From Lysobacteraceae bacterium SCN 69-320 (GTDB lineage Bacteria; Pseudomonadota; Gammaproteobacteria; Xanthomonadales; Rhodanobacteraceae), in NCBI GenBank assembly GCA_001725155.1, contig MEFP01000011.1:62001-126000 (forward strand): a stretch of 64,000 bases of DNA, read 5' to 3'. Below the pieces are notes generated by a model. It saw only the letters and a program-made list of their open reading frames with translations, had not been told where the DNA came from and searched no databases. Below, in pieces: positions 47,540 through 56,716 of this stretch (position 1 is the first letter of the stretch; every line of letters starts with the position of its first letter). Made by a program: the position numbers and the translations under genes.

Positions 47540-50107
47540 TCAGCCGGCCCAGCGTTCCAGGCTTTGGCGCAGCGTTTCGATGCCGTCCCAGGGATCGAGC
47601 TTGCGTCGTGCAATGCGCCGCCGTGCGGAATGCAGGTCGAACGCGGCCGCGCTCGCCAGGCGCCCGAGTTCGCTCCAGTCCAGCGGCATGGCGACCGGTG
47701 CGCCGGCCCGCGCGCGCAGCGAATAGCTCGCGACGCTGGTCGCGCCGCGCGTGTTGCGCAGGTAGTCGATGAAGATGCGACCGTTGCGTCTGGCCTTGCT
47801 CGCGGCCGCGACGAAGCGTGCCGGTTCGCTTTGCGCAAGGCTGCTGGCCACGGCATGGGTGAAGCGCTTGGCCAGATCCCAGTCGCAGCCGGGCTGCAGC
47901 GGCACGACCAGATGCAGGCCCTTGCCGCCGGAGGTGCGCAGGAAGGCGGCCAGACCGATCTCGTCCAGACGGGCGCGCAGATCGCGCGCCGCACGCCGGA
48001 CTTCGCTCCAGGCTACGCCGGGGCCCGGATCGAGATCGAAGACGAGGCGGTCGGCGCGGTCCGGCGTGGCGGCGTGCGCGCCCCAGGGATGGAATTCGAG
48101 CGCGTTGAACTGCACGAGTTCGATCAGCTGCTGTTCGTCGTTGACGACGAGATAGTCGCGCACGGCGCCGGATTCTTCGGTCAGGCGCACGTGGTCGACG
48201 CGATTCAGGCCGGCCGTGCGGTGCTTCTGGAAAAAGCAGGTCTCGCCCACGCCGTCGGGGCAGCGCAGCACCGACAGCGGCCGGCCGGCGATTTCGCGCA
48301 GCAGCCACGGCGCCACGGCACGGTAGTAGTCGACCACGTCCTGCTTGCGGATCGCATCGGCCGGAAACACCAGCCGGTCGGCGTGGGTGATGCGGACCGC
48401 GTCCGTGGCGGCGCTGCGCTGCGCCGGTGCCGCGCGCGCGGCCGCCCGCGCCGGCGCCGCCTCGGCGCGCAGCTCGGCGACGTCCTTGTCCTCGCGCACG
48501 GCCTTCAGCGACGGCTGCCGCAGCAGGCCCTGTCGGCCGCGGCCGCGATCGAAGACCTCGACGACGAAGGCCGGCGCGAACCAGCGTGCCGTGCGCAGGT
48601 CGGTGTCGATCGCGTCGATATGCACGCTCGGCCTGGCGCGCGTGCGCCGCGGCAGCGCGGCGGCGACGGCCTGCATCTGGGTGGCGTCGAAGCCCGAGCC
48701 GACGCGGCCGGCATAGCGCCAGGCGCCGTCGCTGAAGCGGGCCAGCAGCAGCGAACCGAAACCGCTGCGGCTGCCGCGCGGCGCGGTATAGCCGACGACG
48801 GCGTATTCCTCGCTGCGCGCCTGCTTGATCTTGCGCCAGTCGTCGCTGCGACCGGCGTGATACGGCGCGGCGGCGCGCTTGGCGACGCTGCCCTCAAAGC
48901 CGCGTGCGGTGGCCAGCGCGAACGCGGCTGCGCCGTCGCCGTCGATGTGCGAGCTGTAGGCCAGATGCGCCGGCGGCGTGGCGAGCAGTGCGGCGAGCAG
49001 TTCCTTGCGCGCTCGCAGCGGACTGGCGCGCAGATCGACGCCGTCCAGATGCAGCAGGTCGAACAGCACGTAGTTCAGCGGCGCCTGCGCCTGGCCGGCG
49101 AGTGTGGATTGCAGTCGGCCGAAATCCGCCGGTGTGCCGCTGCCGGCCACGAGTTCGCCGTCGAGCGCGGCGTTCGCGACGCCCAGCCGCTGCAGCGCCT
49201 GGACGATTTCGGGCAGCCGCTGCGTCCATTCGATCGCGTTGCGCGACCACAGGCGCGCCTTGCCGTCGTGCAGCACCGCAAGCAGGCGATAGCCGTCCCA
49301 TTTGAGTTCGTGCAGCCAGTCCTCGCCGCCCGGCGGCCGGTCGGCCAGGCGCGCGAGCTGCGGCGCAAACGCGGCATCGGCGAGCGTGCCGGCGCGTGCG
49401 CCGGGCAGGCGCAAGGCGCGCGCCTGCCAGTCGCGGCGCCGGCGACGCCGCGGACCTGCCGGCGCGCTGCGCGGCGGCGCCGCGCGAGCGGCAGTCCCGC
49501 GTGGCGTGGCTGTGGTTTTTTTCGTTGATCGGGTCGCGGCTGTGCCGTCGCTCTTGTGGGCACCGGCTGTGCGGCGCCGCGGCGGCGTGACGCCGTCGAG
49601 CAGGTCGTCGGCCTCGATGCGGCCGGCATAGGCGTCATCCTGCTTGATCAGCAGCCATTGCGGCTTGTCGCCGGTGCCGCGCGCCGTGCGCACGAGATGC
49701 CAGGCGCCCTTGAGGCGCTCGCCGAACAGCTCGAAGCGCAGATGACCCTGGCGCAACTGCGTGGCGACATCGCCGTCGCTGCTCCAGACGCCGCGGTCGA
49801 AGCACGCGACATGGCCGGCGCCGTATTCGCCCGGTGGAATGTCGCCTTCGAAATCCGCGTAGCTGACCGGATGGTCTTCGACCTCGGCGGCGAGCCGTTT
49901 CACCGCGGGATCGAAGCTCGGTCCCTTGGGAACGGCCCAGCTCTTGAGCGTGTCGCCGACCTGCAGGCGCAGGTCGTAATGGCGCCGGCGCGCATGGTGC
50001 AGCTGCACGACGAACAGGCTGCGCCGGCCGCGCGGCACGGCTACCTCGGGGGCGGGTTCGCGCGTGCGCGTGAAATCGCGTTTGCGGCGGTACTGGCTCA
50101 GGGTCAT
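47540..50107 (-). CDS. ligD: ATP-dependent DNA ligase D
   Basis: The 855-residue protein has the three LigD parts in the order found in Pseudomonas. A 3'-phosphoesterase is at ~1-165 (HHARRRHYDLRLQVGDTLKSWAVPKGPS). A basic linker at ~180-235 leads to the ligase with motif I LHELKWDGYRL (Lys269), followed by VAKRAAAPYHAGRSDDWRKIK. The polymerase/primase runs ~570-855 (ITHADRLVFP, ETCFFQKHR, VFDLDPGPG). It trims, fills and seals double-strand ends held by Ku (36240-37175). The start MTLSQYRRKRDF is fixed by homology. Confidence 0.95.
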   Translation of the reverse strand: MTLSQYRRKRDFTRTREPAPEVAVPRGRRSLFVVQLHHARRRHYDLRLQVGDTLKSWAVPKGPSFDPAVKRLAAEVEDHPVSYADFEGDIPPGEYGAGHVACFDRGVWSSDGDVATQLRQGHLRFELFGERLKGAWHLVRTARGTGDKPQWLLIKQDDAYAGRIEADDLLDGVTPPRRRTAGAHKSDGTAATRSTKKTTATPRGTAARAAPPRSAPAGPRRRRRRDWQARALRLPGARAGTLADAAFAPQLARLADRPPGGEDWLHELKWDGYRLLAVLHDGKARLWSRNAIEWTQRLPEIVQALQRLGVANAALDGELVAGSGTPADFGRLQSTLAGQAQAPLNYVLFDLLHLDGVDLRASPLRARKELLAALLATPPAHLAYSSHIDGDGAAAFALATARGFEGSVAKRAAAPYHAGRSDDWRKIKQARSEEYAVVGYTAPRGSRSGFGSLLLARFSDGAWRYAGRVGSGFDATQMQAVAAALPRRTRARPSVHIDAIDTDLRTARWFAPAFVVEVFDRGRGRQGLLRQPSLKAVREDKDVAELRAEAAPARAAARAAPAQRSAATDAVRITHADRLVFPADAIRKQDVVDYYRAVAPWLLREIAGRPLSVLRCPDGVGETCFFQKHRTAGLNRVDHVRLTEESGAVRDYLVVNDEQQLIELVQFNALEFHPWGAHAATPDRADRLVFDLDPGPGVAWSEVRRAARDLRARLDEIGLAAFLRTSGGKGLHLVVPLQPGCDWDLAKRFTHAVASSLAQSEPARFVAAASKARRNGRIFIDYLRNTRGATSVASYSLRARAGAPVAMPLDWSELGRLASAAAFDLHSARRRIARRKLDPWDGIETLRQSLERWAG

Positions 50108-50162
50108 GGCGGCTCTCGCGGCAGGCACCGCTGCAGGTCTTAGCAATTCGCTTGCCGCGGTT

Positions 50163-50786
50163 TCAGCGGCGTGGCCCGCGCAGGCTGGCCGCGTCGTGCC
50201 AGGCCAGCACCGGCGCCGGCAGCCAGTGCGCGAGGTCGATGTCCTCGGCCCGGTAGGCGTCGAGCACGTCGGCGACGCGGCGCTGGGCGGCGCTGGCGCG
50301 GCTGGCTGCACCGCGTGCAGCGAGCTCCAGCGGATCGAGCAGCGCGGTCCACGCATACAGCAGCTCCGCGCCGGCGACCAGGCGTTGGCGTATCCAGCCG
50401 CGCAGCGGCCGATGCAGCGGAAAGCCCTGCTGCTGCAGCGACTCGGCGCTGGCCGCGAGGCTGGCATAGGCGCCGCGATACCACTCGGTGGCGCCGCCGG
50501 CCGCGCTCGGCACGGTCAGCGGTGCCGGGGCTGCATGCACGCGCAGGGCGCGGCCCAGCCGCGTCTCCAGCGCGCGCGCCTCGCGCACGGTGTCGGTTTC
50601 GAGCGCGAACGCGAGCTCGATGTCGAAGAACTCAAAGAAGCGCGCATGCAGGGTCTGCATGCGCGCGAGCGGATCACGCGAGAAACCCAGCTTGAGCCAG
50701 TCCTCGCCGGCGCAGGGCAGCACATAGACGAAGGCGCGCGCAACGCTGCTGGTCGAGGCGAACGGGTAGGGTGGTTCGTGCTCCAT
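50163..50786 (-). CDS. GIY-YIG-nuclease-like (T5orf172/Mug113-type) protein
   Basis: The 207-residue protein has an N-terminal stretch FVYVLPCAGEDWLKLGFSRDPLARMQTLHARFFEFFDIELAFALET that resembles the GIY-YIG/Mug113 core: a YVL/KLG strand pair with the Arg after GFS. The C-terminal half is helical without further motifs. The role may be nuclease or nucleic-acid binding. It lies 55 bases upstream of ligD on the same strand, so a part in DNA repair is possible. Confidence 0.7.
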   Translation of the reverse strand: MEHEPPYPFASTSSVARAFVYVLPCAGEDWLKLGFSRDPLARMQTLHARFFEFFDIELAFALETDTVREARALETRLGRALRVHAAPAPLTVPSAAGGATEWYRGAYASLAASAESLQQQGFPLHRPLRGWIRQRLVAGAELLYAWTALLDPLELAARGAASRASAAQRRVADVLDAYRAEDIDLAHWLPAPVLAWHDAASLRGPRR

Positions 50787-50850
50787 GGCGCGGCGGTTGT
50801 GGCGGCAGTGGACGCCAGCCTAGCGCGCTGCCCGCATCGCTGTACCAGCC

Positions 50851-52137
50851 TCAGCCGGACTCGGCCGGATTCTGGTGCTTGGCCAGGTGGTTGTAGATCG
50901 TCTTCACGCTGACCCCGAGCGCGCGTGCGGCCTTGGTCTTGTCGTTGCCGAAGAACTCCAGCGTCTTCATGAGCATGCGCCGTTCGACTTCCTCGAGCGT
51001 GGTGCCGACCGCGACGGTCAGCGAGCCCGGCGTTTCGCGCAGCGGCTGGGTCACGCGTACCAGCCCCATCGGATCGTTGATCGTCTCGCCGCTGGCCATC
51101 AGATAGGCATGGCCGATGACGTTGCGCAGTTCGCGCACGTTGCCGGGCCAGGAGAAGCGGTGCAGCTGTTCCAGCGCGAGCCCGGTGAAGGCCTTGCGCG
51201 TGACGTGGCGTTCGTTGAGTTCGGCCAGGAAGTGGCCGGCCAGCGCGGCGATGTCGTCCGCACGTTCGCGCAGCGGCGCAATCGCGATCGTGAACTCGCC
51301 GAGGCGGTAATAGAGATCTTCGCGCAGTCCGCCCTCGCTGACGCTGCGGTCGCCGGCGTGGACCGTGGCCGCGACGATGCGCAGGTTGCGGCGCTCCGGC
51401 ACCTGATTCTCCAGCGCGCGCAGCAGCTGGATCTGCAGTGCCGGCGCGAGTTCGGTGATTTCGTCGAGAAACACGGTGCCGCCGGCACCGGGCAGCGCCG
51501 CCGCGTGGAGTACCGCATCCGACAGCAGCGTGCTCAGGCGCTCGGCCGTGGCGTCGGCGCAGCACACCGACAGGAACGGGCCGCGGCGGCCGCTGGCCGC
51601 ATGGATGGCCTGCGCCGTCAGCCGCTTGCCGACGCCGCTTTCGCCGTGGATCAGCACCGAGGCCTCGGTGGGCGCGACGCGTTCGACCTGCAGGGTCAGC
51701 CGCTGCAGCGCGGCGGAGCGGCCGACCAGTCCATACCGGCCGCCGCCCGGCACGGGCGGCGGCAACCGTCGCCGCCGCGCCGTGCGGTCGAGCAGATCGC
51801 GGTAGCGCGCCGGGTCGATCGGCTTGATCAGATAGTCCAGCAGCGAGGTGCGGCAGGCCGTCACCGCCGACTCGATGCTCGGATGACCGGTGACCAGTAC
51901 CACGTCGGCCGCCTGCCGCGTGCATGAGGGCACCAGGTCCAGGCCCGAGCCGTCGGGCAGGACCAGGTCGATCAGGACCAGATCGAACCGGCCGCGGCTG
52001 AGCCGCAGCTCGGCCTGGCGCACACCGTCGGCAAGGGTGATGTCATACGGGATGGTACGGGCGATTTCGGCAGCGGCACGCGCGAAACTGACGTCGTCGT
52101 CAACGATGAGCAACGACGGATTTGCAGGTGATTCCAT
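50851..52137 (-). CDS. NtrC-type response regulator lacking the GAFTGA loop
   Basis: The 428-residue protein has a receiver (IVDDD; phospho-acceptor Asp57 in LIDLVLPDG; Lys105), then an AAA+ domain: Walker A GESGVGKR (165-172), Walker B TVFLDEI (221-227), arginine finger LREDLYYRL, WPGNVREL. It ends in a Fis-type helix-turn-helix (NDKTKAARALGVSVKTIYNHL). The GAFTGA loop that contacts sigma-54 is absent: the segment between the two Walker motifs is short and reads HAAALPGAGG near 211-220. It may therefore act without sigma-54, like TyrR or HupR. It is divergent from the KGG gene. Confidence 0.85.
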   Translation of the reverse strand: MESPANPSLLIVDDDVSFARAAAEIARTIPYDITLADGVRQAELRLSRGRFDLVLIDLVLPDGSGLDLVPSCTRQAADVVLVTGHPSIESAVTACRTSLLDYLIKPIDPARYRDLLDRTARRRRLPPPVPGGGRYGLVGRSAALQRLTLQVERVAPTEASVLIHGESGVGKRLTAQAIHAASGRRGPFLSVCCADATAERLSTLLSDAVLHAAALPGAGGTVFLDEITELAPALQIQLLRALENQVPERRNLRIVAATVHAGDRSVSEGGLREDLYYRLGEFTIAIAPLRERADDIAALAGHFLAELNERHVTRKAFTGLALEQLHRFSWPGNVRELRNVIGHAYLMASGETINDPMGLVRVTQPLRETPGSLTVAVGTTLEEVERRMLMKTLEFFGNDKTKAARALGVSVKTIYNHLAKHQNPAESG

Positions 52138-52563
52138 GTAAAGCCCCGACTCGCCGTATCGCAGCATGCGATTGTTCGAGTTCGCCCATGTTAAGTGGCA
52201 AGACCTGCAAATCAAGCGTGAAAAAGTTACAGGGTCTGCCGGGGTTGCGCCTCGGACAGCCGTAAAAAGCCTCCATTTATAAATGTTTTGCATTTTGCGG
52301 CGCAGCACGCGCCGCCACGATCACCCGGCGTCGACGGACGCTGCGGTAAACCGCTGCAGAAGCTGGGCGGTTGCGGAAGACAATCCGTTCCGGCCAGCAG
52401 GGGAAAACCCGGCTGTTGCGTCTGGCTGAACGCGCGCACGCTGCTGAGTGCGGTTGGCACGGTCATTGCGGTAACTCCCGTGCCGCCCAAGCACAGCGAC
52501 CCTCGTTCCGCGCAATAGACAGGGCGGTCGCGGCTAGAACGAAGGCCAACAATGGAGAGAGCA
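52138..52563. promoter_or_regulatory. Divergent regulator / KGG-gene control region
   Basis: This 426-base region has no gene. It is AT-rich at 52205-52300, likely the regulator's promoter. It contains GCGGT-aa-ACCGC at 52343-52354, with a further GCGGTT at 52367, a possible upstream activator site about 100 bases before the sigma-54 element. Confidence 0.4.
52454..52469 (+). promoter_or_regulatory. Near-consensus sigma-54 promoter for the KGG gene
   Basis: TTGGCACG-gtca-TTGC matches the -24/-12 consensus YTGGCACG-N4-TTGC at every defined position. Transcription would start about 12 bases downstream, leaving an ~80-base leader before the KGG start at 52564. Confidence 0.65.
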
Positions 52564-53007
52564 ATGAACCCCAACGACCAGCACAAACCTGACACCGCGG
52601 CGCAGACCGCCGGCAACGAATCACACGACACCGCCAGCGGCCGCCCGGCCGAGAGCAGCGGCACGAGCCGGCGCGGCTTCGCGTCGATGGACGAGAACCG
52701 CCAGCGTGCAATCGCCAGTGAAGGCGGACGCGCGGCGCATGCACGCGGCACGGCGCACGAGTTCACGTCCGACGAGGCCCGTGAAGCCGGCCGCAAGGGC
52801 GGCGAAGCCGTCAGCCAGAACCGCCAGCACATGGCCGAGATCGGCCGTCGCGGCGGCGAGGCGCGCGGCAACGCCCACCGCGCCAAGGCTGCGGCCGCTA
52901 CGCGTGGCGAAGGCGGCGACGATGAAGGCCCGCGTCCGGCGCGTTCCAGCTCCGACCGCCGCGACGGCGCCAGCCCTATGACCGCCCTGGGCCGTCGCGA
53001 TTTCTGA
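52564..53007 (+). CDS. KGG-repeat stress-induced protein
   Basis: The ATG at 52564 follows GGAGAG. The 147-residue, very hydrophilic protein has stress-induced KGG motif units: RRGFASMDENRQRAIASEGGRAAHARG, EAREAGRKGGEAVSQNRQHMAEIGRRGGEARGN. They resemble E. coli YciG and fungal Con-10 proteins linked to dormancy, osmotic and motility responses. A likely sigma-54 promoter precedes it and a hairpin with a T-run follows. The neighbours (LigD, trehalose genes) fit a stress role. Confidence 0.85.
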   Translation: MNPNDQHKPDTAAQTAGNESHDTASGRPAESSGTSRRGFASMDENRQRAIASEGGRAAHARGTAHEFTSDEAREAGRKGGEAVSQNRQHMAEIGRRGGEARGNAHRAKAAAATRGEGGDDEGPRPARSSSDRRDGASPMTALGRRDF

Positions 53008-53019
53008 GTCCGCACAACG

Positions 53020-53063
53020 GCGGCGGCGGGCGTCGCACGACGTCCACCGCCGCGGCGATTTTT
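53020..53063 (+). terminator. Rho-independent terminator after the KGG gene
   Basis: A 15-bp GC-rich stem with one mismatch and one wobble pair (arms 53020-53034 and 53039-53053, loop gcac) is followed by GCGATTTTT. It begins 13 bases after the stop. Confidence 0.6.
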
Positions 53064-53251
53064 CACCACGTCTCACGCATCATCACGTTTCGATCACGTG
53101 AGATATGTGGTTTTCTTGGCGAGCGCAGCCGCTGAGCGCGCCCGATGGCGGCGTACCGGCTGCACTCCGGAAACCCTCAGAATCTGACGACCTCCGCCTG
53201 CGGGCGCAGGGCGACGGTCGGCATCAGTTCGGCCGCTTACAGGGAGCGTGC

Positions 53252-56200
53252 ATGCCGCATTCGATTGCGCCGGATGAATCCCGCGGGCTGCGCTCGCTGG
53301 GATTCCTGCCTGCGAAGGCCGTGATCGGCTATCTGCTTGCCGTTCTCGCGATCGTGCTGATTGCATGGTTCTCCTACGCGTCCCTGGTGAATCGCACGGT
53401 GACTTCGGTCCGCGTGCAGCGTTCGATCGACACGATGGCGGCGATCGACGAGACCCTGTCCCTGGTCAAGGACGCGGAAACCGGCCAGCGCGGCTATCTG
53501 CTCGGTGGCGACGCCGGCTATCTGGAACCGTATGCCGATGCCAAGGCCGGTCTGGTCGGTGTGCGTGGACGCCTGCGCGATCTGGTCGCCGGCGATCCGG
53601 CAGAGGAAACCCGCGTCGATGCCTGGCTGCAGCTGGTCGAGGACAAGCTGGCCGAACTCGAACAGACCATCGAGCTGCACCGCGGCGGCGACAGCGCGGC
53701 GGCCCTGCAGGTTTTCGCCAGCGCGAGAGGCCGCCTGCTGATGGAGCGGCTGCGCGTGATGGCTGACGATCTGCGCGTCGAGGAGCAGCGCAAGCAGGAA
53801 GGCTACCGCACCGACTGGCAGCAGGCCGGCGATCGCTCGGTCTGGGTCGCGATGGGCGGCTCGGCCATCCTGCTCGTGCTGGTGCTGATTGCCGCCTACG
53901 TCAGTTCGCGCGACTACCGCGCGCGCGAGACCGAGACCTGGCTGCGGCGCGGCCAGGCCGGGCTGACCGAGCGGCTGCTCGGCGAGCAGGGCCTGCAGTC
54001 GCTCGGCGAGAACGCGCTGGGTTTCGTCGCCCGCTATCTGGAAGCGCCGGTCGGCGCGGCCTATGTGCTGACCGGCGGCGGGCGTTTCGAACAGGTCGCC
54101 GTGCATGCGGCCGATGGTGGCACCGTGGCGGCCGAGCTGCGTCTGGGCGAGGGCCTGGTGGGTCAGGCGGCCAAGGATCGCCGGCTGCAGCACCTGCGCC
54201 GCCTGCCGGCGGGCTATCTGCCGCTGCGCTCGGGCCTGGGTAGCGGCGACGTCGGCGAACTGCTGATCCTGCCGGCAGTCAGCGACGGCGTCGTGCAGGC
54301 CGTGCTGGAGTTCGGTTTCCTGCGTCCGGTACGCGCGGCCGAAAAGGAACTGCTGCGCCGGGCCGGCGAAAGCTTCGCGCTGGCCGTGCGCACGGCCAGG
54401 GATCGCCAGCGCGTGCAGGAGCTGCTGGAGGAAACCCAGCAGCAGGCCGAGGAACTGCAGACCCAGCAGGAAGAGCTGCGCGTCAGCAACGAGGAACTGG
54501 AAGAACAGGGCAGGGCGCTGCGCGCCTCGCGCGCGCAGCTGGAGAATCAGCAGAGCGAGCTCGAACAGTCCAACGCGCAGCTGCAGGAAGTCGCCCAGCA
54601 GCTGGAGCACCAGCGCGACCAGCTCGCGCGTTCGCAGGTCAGCCTGATCGACAAGGCCGCCGAGCTCGAACGCGCGAACACCTACAAGAGCGAGTTCCTG
54701 GCCAACATGAGCCACGAGTTGCGCACGCCGCTGAATTCCACTCTGATCCTGGCCAAGCTGCTGGCCGACAACCGTCAGGGCAACCTCACCGAAGAACAGG
54801 TCAAGTTCGCACAGACCATCGCCTCGGCCGGCCAGGACCTGCTCTCGATCATCAACGACATCCTCGACCTGGCCAAGATCGAATCGGGCAAGGTCGAATT
54901 CAATCGTGAAAAAGTGAACATAGCGGCAGCGACCGACGCGCTGATGCGCGTGTTCCGTCCGGTCGCCGACGAGAAAGGGCTGCGCCTGCTCTGCGAGATC
55001 GAGGTCGGTGCGCCGGTGGAGGTGGCGACCGACCCGCTGCGCCTGGGGCAGATCCTGCGCAACCTGCTGTCAAACGCGATCAAGTTCACCGAACACGGCG
55101 AGGTCCGCCTGCGCGTCGCCGCCGACGATCGCGGCCTGCTGCAGTTCGCCGTGCACGACACCGGCATCGGCATCGCCGAGCCGCAGCTCGATGTGATCTT
55201 CGAGGCCTTCCGCCAAGCCGACGGCAGCATGCACCGCAAGTACGGCGGTACCGGCCTGGGGCTGTCGATTTCGCGCGATCTCGCGCGTCTGCTCGGCGGC
55301 GACATCGCCGTGCGCAGCACGCCGGGACGCGGCAGCGTGTTCGTGCTGACCTTGCCGCAGCAGCCCGGCGATGCCGTCGCCGCGGGGCCTCCTGCGGCAT
55401 CGGCCGCTGCTCCGGCAGCTGCTGCGCCAAGGAACGTCGTGCCGCCCGTTGCGCCGCGCGCCGCCGCGGTCGAACTGCCGCTGGCCCCCGCGGCCATCGA
55501 CGACGACCGCGAGGCACTGGCCGACGGCAGCCGCTGCGTGCTCGTCGTCGAGGACGATCCGAATTTCGCGACGATCCTGCGCGATGTCGCACGCGAGACC
55601 GGTTATCCGTGCATCGTCGCCCAGCGGGGCGCCGACGGTCTGGCCGCGGCCGTGCGTCATCGTCCGGTCGCGATCCTGCTCGACATCAACCTGCCGGACC
55701 AGTCCGGTCTCGGCGTGCTCGATCAGCTCAAGCGCGATCCGCAGACGCGGCACATTCCGGTGCATGTGATCTCGGTCGCCGACTACGCGCAGCAGGCGCT
55801 GGAGCGCGGCGCGATCGGCTATGCGGTCAAGCCGGTGCTGCGCGCCGACCTCGTCGAGGCGCTGCGCCAGATGGAGGCCAAGAGCCTGTCGCGGCTGCGC
55901 TCGGTACTTGTGGTCGAGGACAATGCAGCGCAGCTCGAAAGCGTGCGCCAGCTGCTCGGTGCCGAGGATGTCAACATCGTCGGCGTCGATTCGGCCGGCG
56001 CGGCGCTGGCTGCCCTGCAGACGCGCACGTTCGACTGCATGGTGCTGGATCTGAACCTGCCGGACATGAGCGGCTATGCGCTGCTGCAGCGCATGGCCGA
56101 GCGCGAGGAGGTCGCGTTCCCGCCGGTCATCGTCTACACCGGCCGCGCGCTGAGCCGCGACGAGGAACAGGCGCTGCGGCGCTTCTCGCGCTCGATCATC

Positions 56201-56716
56201 ATCAAGGATGCGCGCTCGCCCGAGCGCCTGCTCGACGAAGTCACGCTGTTCCTGCACCAGATGGAATCGACCCTGCCCCCGGACCGCCAGCGCATGCTGC
56301 GCGCCGCGCGCGACCGAGACGCGATACTCGAAGGCCGCCGCATCCTGGTCGTCGAGGACGACGTGCGCAACATCTTCGCCGTGTCCAGCGTGCTCGAACC
56401 CAAGGGCGCCAGGATCGAAATCGCGCGCAACGGCCGCGAGGCGCTGGAAGCGCTGGGCCGCGCAGACCGCAGCGCCGATGCGGCCGTCGATCTCGTGCTG
56501 ATGGACATCATGATGCCGGAAATGGACGGCTATACGGCCATGCGCGAGATCCGTCAGCGGCCCGAATGGCGGCGCCTGCCGATCATCGCGCTGACCGCCA
56601 AGGCGATGAAGGACGACCAGGAGAAGTGCCTGACCGCCGGCGCCAACGACTACATCGCAAAACCGCTGGACGTGGACCGCCTGCTGTCGCTGATCCGGGT
56701 CTGGATGCCGCGATGA
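53252..56716 (+). CDS. CHASE3-GAF hybrid histidine kinase with three receivers
   Basis: The ATG at 53252 follows AGGGAG. The 1154-residue protein has TM1 ~23-45, a periplasmic CHASE3 domain (~46-190, with DAETGQRGYLL), TM2 ~197-217, GAF ~235-380, and a long Glu/Gln coiled coil ~385-475. HisKA follows with His488 (NMSHELRTPLNS), then HATPase (~590-705: NLLSNAIKF, DTGIGI, GTGLGL). A Pro/Ala linker leads to three receivers with acceptors Asp811, Asp933 and Asp1085. It probably senses a periplasmic cue and relays phosphate among its own and partner receivers. It heads a four-gene coupled operon. Confidence 0.92.
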   Translation: MPHSIAPDESRGLRSLGFLPAKAVIGYLLAVLAIVLIAWFSYASLVNRTVTSVRVQRSIDTMAAIDETLSLVKDAETGQRGYLLGGDAGYLEPYADAKAGLVGVRGRLRDLVAGDPAEETRVDAWLQLVEDKLAELEQTIELHRGGDSAAALQVFASARGRLLMERLRVMADDLRVEEQRKQEGYRTDWQQAGDRSVWVAMGGSAILLVLVLIAAYVSSRDYRARETETWLRRGQAGLTERLLGEQGLQSLGENALGFVARYLEAPVGAAYVLTGGGRFEQVAVHAADGGTVAAELRLGEGLVGQAAKDRRLQHLRRLPAGYLPLRSGLGSGDVGELLILPAVSDGVVQAVLEFGFLRPVRAAEKELLRRAGESFALAVRTARDRQRVQELLEETQQQAEELQTQQEELRVSNEELEEQGRALRASRAQLENQQSELEQSNAQLQEVAQQLEHQRDQLARSQVSLIDKAAELERANTYKSEFLANMSHELRTPLNSTLILAKLLADNRQGNLTEEQVKFAQTIASAGQDLLSIINDILDLAKIESGKVEFNREKVNIAAATDALMRVFRPVADEKGLRLLCEIEVGAPVEVATDPLRLGQILRNLLSNAIKFTEHGEVRLRVAADDRGLLQFAVHDTGIGIAEPQLDVIFEAFRQADGSMHRKYGGTGLGLSISRDLARLLGGDIAVRSTPGRGSVFVLTLPQQPGDAVAAGPPAASAAAPAAAAPRNVVPPVAPRAAAVELPLAPAAIDDDREALADGSRCVLVVEDDPNFATILRDVARETGYPCIVAQRGADGLAAAVRHRPVAILLDINLPDQSGLGVLDQLKRDPQTRHIPVHVISVADYAQQALERGAIGYAVKPVLRADLVEALRQMEAKSLSRLRSVLVVEDNAAQLESVRQLLGAEDVNIVGVDSAGAALAALQTRTFDCMVLDLNLPDMSGYALLQRMAEREEVAFPPVIVYTGRALSRDEEQALRRFSRSIIIKDARSPERLLDEVTLFLHQMESTLPPDRQRMLRAARDRDAILEGRRILVVEDDVRNIFAVSSVLEPKGARIEIARNGREALEALGRADRSADAAVDLVLMDIMMPEMDGYTAMREIRQRPEWRRLPIIALTAKAMKDDQEKCLTAGANDYIAKPLDVDRLLSLIRVWMPR

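Noticed and set aside
53237-54715. 492-codon minus-strand frame opposite the hybrid kinase
   Set aside because: Mirror of CHASE3/GAF/coiled-coil codons. No start context or motif.
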